Source of the DNA: Lachnospiraceae bacterium
GTDB lineage: Bacteria; Bacillota_A; Clostridia; Lachnospirales; Lachnospiraceae
Direction of reading: 5' to 3'
Length of the DNA stretch: 5,920 nt
Assembly: GCA_017614185.1 (NCBI GenBank)
Contig: JAGACI010000236.1
Location: forward strand, 1-5,920
Shown here: positions 5,474 to 5,920 of the stretch, piece after piece
Position numbering within the stretch: the first letter of the stretch is position 1
How the letters are laid out: each line of letters opens with the position of its first letter
Position numbers and translations under genes: made by a program
The notes under the pieces: model-generated
Database searches by the model: none
Told to the model about the DNA's origin: nothing
The model's input: the letters and a program-made list of their open reading frames with translations, nothing else

Positions 5474-5920
5474 TTATTGTGAATCAAGAATCTTTAAAAG
5501 CACCCTTACGCACGCCTTTGAGGCATTGTGAACCATCTTTGCGAACTCCTGCTCACCGCCCTCAACGCTGTCGCTAACCGCTTTTATACAAAGTGCAGGA
5601 ACTTTATTTCTAAGGCATGTCAAAAGAATGCCCGCCGACTCCATCTCGCAGATGTCCGCATTGTATTTCTCATGAAGCTGTCTCTTCATTGCGGGATCGG
5701 CAATAAACTTATCGGCCGAAGCACATATTACAGGCTTTAGACCGGGAACTGCTTCCATTGCTTCCCTAAGAAGTTCCTTGTCCGCAGGAATATAAACATC
5801 AGGGAACTGTGCATACTGTCCGGGAACAGTACCCGGTACAAACGGCGACGCATCAAAGTCATAATGAACGCACTTCTCAATTACAACAACATTGGAAAGC
5901 GTCATCTCATCGGTCAGTCC
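5474..5920 (-). CDS. mtnN: 5'-methylthioadenosine/S-adenosylhomocysteine nucleosidase, 5' end cut by window edge
   Basis: This cytoplasmic nucleosidase cleaves adenine from methylthioadenosine and S-adenosylhomocysteine, by-products of SAM use, and feeds methionine and autoinducer-2 pathways. The frame is open to the right edge, giving 148 C-terminal residues before TAA (5474-5476); the family is about 230 aa, so about 80 are missing, including the N-terminal catalytic Glu region. The internal ATG at 5903-5905 is not the true start, because codons GLTDE upstream continue the family sequence. Visible motifs, numbered from the first complete codon: HYDFDASPF (19-27), ASADKFIADP (67-76), CEMESAG (91-97) with the substrate-binding Glu94, and KAVSD (113-117) with catalytic Asp117. 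The Glu94-Asp117 spacing of 23 equals E. coli Glu174-Asp197. A related purine nucleoside phosphorylase or futalosine hydrolase is less likely, given the CEMES and KAVSD motifs. Confidence 0.9.
   Translation of the reverse strand, partial: GLTDEMTLSNVVVIEKCVHYDFDASPFVPGTVPGQYAQFPDVYIPADKELLREAMEAVPGLKPVICASADKFIADPAMKRQLHEKYNADICEMESAGILLTCLRNKVPALCIKAVSDSVEGGEQEFAKMVHNASKACVRVLLKILDSQ

Noticed and set aside
5290..5577. Plus-strand open frames across the cstA-operon promoter, the terminator and the nucleosidase end (also 5528-5740)
   Set aside because: They run through regulatory DNA or antisense to the nucleosidase motifs, and show no family resemblance or ribosome binding site.

Overview
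The window looks like chromosomal DNA from an anaerobic, fermentative, low-to-moderate-GC Firmicute, most likely a Lachnospiraceae-type clostridium. The grounds are a clostridial-type pyruvate formate-lyase, a stand-alone DUF1858 redox-disulfide protein, a DUF951 protein, a short clostridial form of CstA, strong AGGAGG-like ribosome binding sites, and clear sigma-A promoters and intrinsic terminators. The genus is inferred only from overall protein character. No mobile element, CRISPR array, tRNA or rRNA was seen.

Layout. Positions 1-1595 (minus) carry pyruvate formate-lyase (pflB), whose C-terminal ~210 residues lie beyond the left edge. A 223-bp divergent intergenic region (1596-1818) holds a near-consensus promoter for pflB (TTGACT-17-TATAAT) and a second promoter facing right (TTGCAT-17-TATACT). 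The right-facing unit has a 64-aa DUF1858 CxxC protein (1819-2013), a strong terminator (2027-2057), a Sir2-type NAD-dependent protein deacylase (2087-2812) and a 56-aa DUF951 protein (2826-2996). A hairpin at 3001-3030 separates this from a convergent left-facing operon: an unrecognised 165-aa soluble protein (4781-5278) followed 18 bp later by a CstA-family transporter (3050-4762). That operon has its own promoter at 5326-5354. Upstream of it, on the same strand, is the 3' part of a methylthioadenosine/S-adenosylhomocysteine nucleosidase gene (5474-5920), closed by a cUUCGg-loop terminator at 5434-5459.

How the genes may fit together. CstA-family proteins include proven pyruvate/H+ symporters, and PFL converts pyruvate plus CoA to acetyl-CoA plus formate. 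Sirtuins use NAD+ to remove acyl groups that often come from acetyl-CoA or acetyl-phosphate. The window may therefore be a loose neighbourhood around the pyruvate/acetyl-CoA node, but this is inference from proximity: the genes sit in at least four transcription units. The nucleosidase belongs to SAM by-product salvage; PFL activation also uses SAM, but its known by-product is 5'-deoxyadenosine.

The most interesting unknowns are the 165-aa protein co-transcribed with cstA, the shared control region between pflB and the DUF1858 gene, and the terminator that sits before the sirtuin gene with no room for an ordinary promoter after it. I found no clear evidence of a wholly new multi-gene system.
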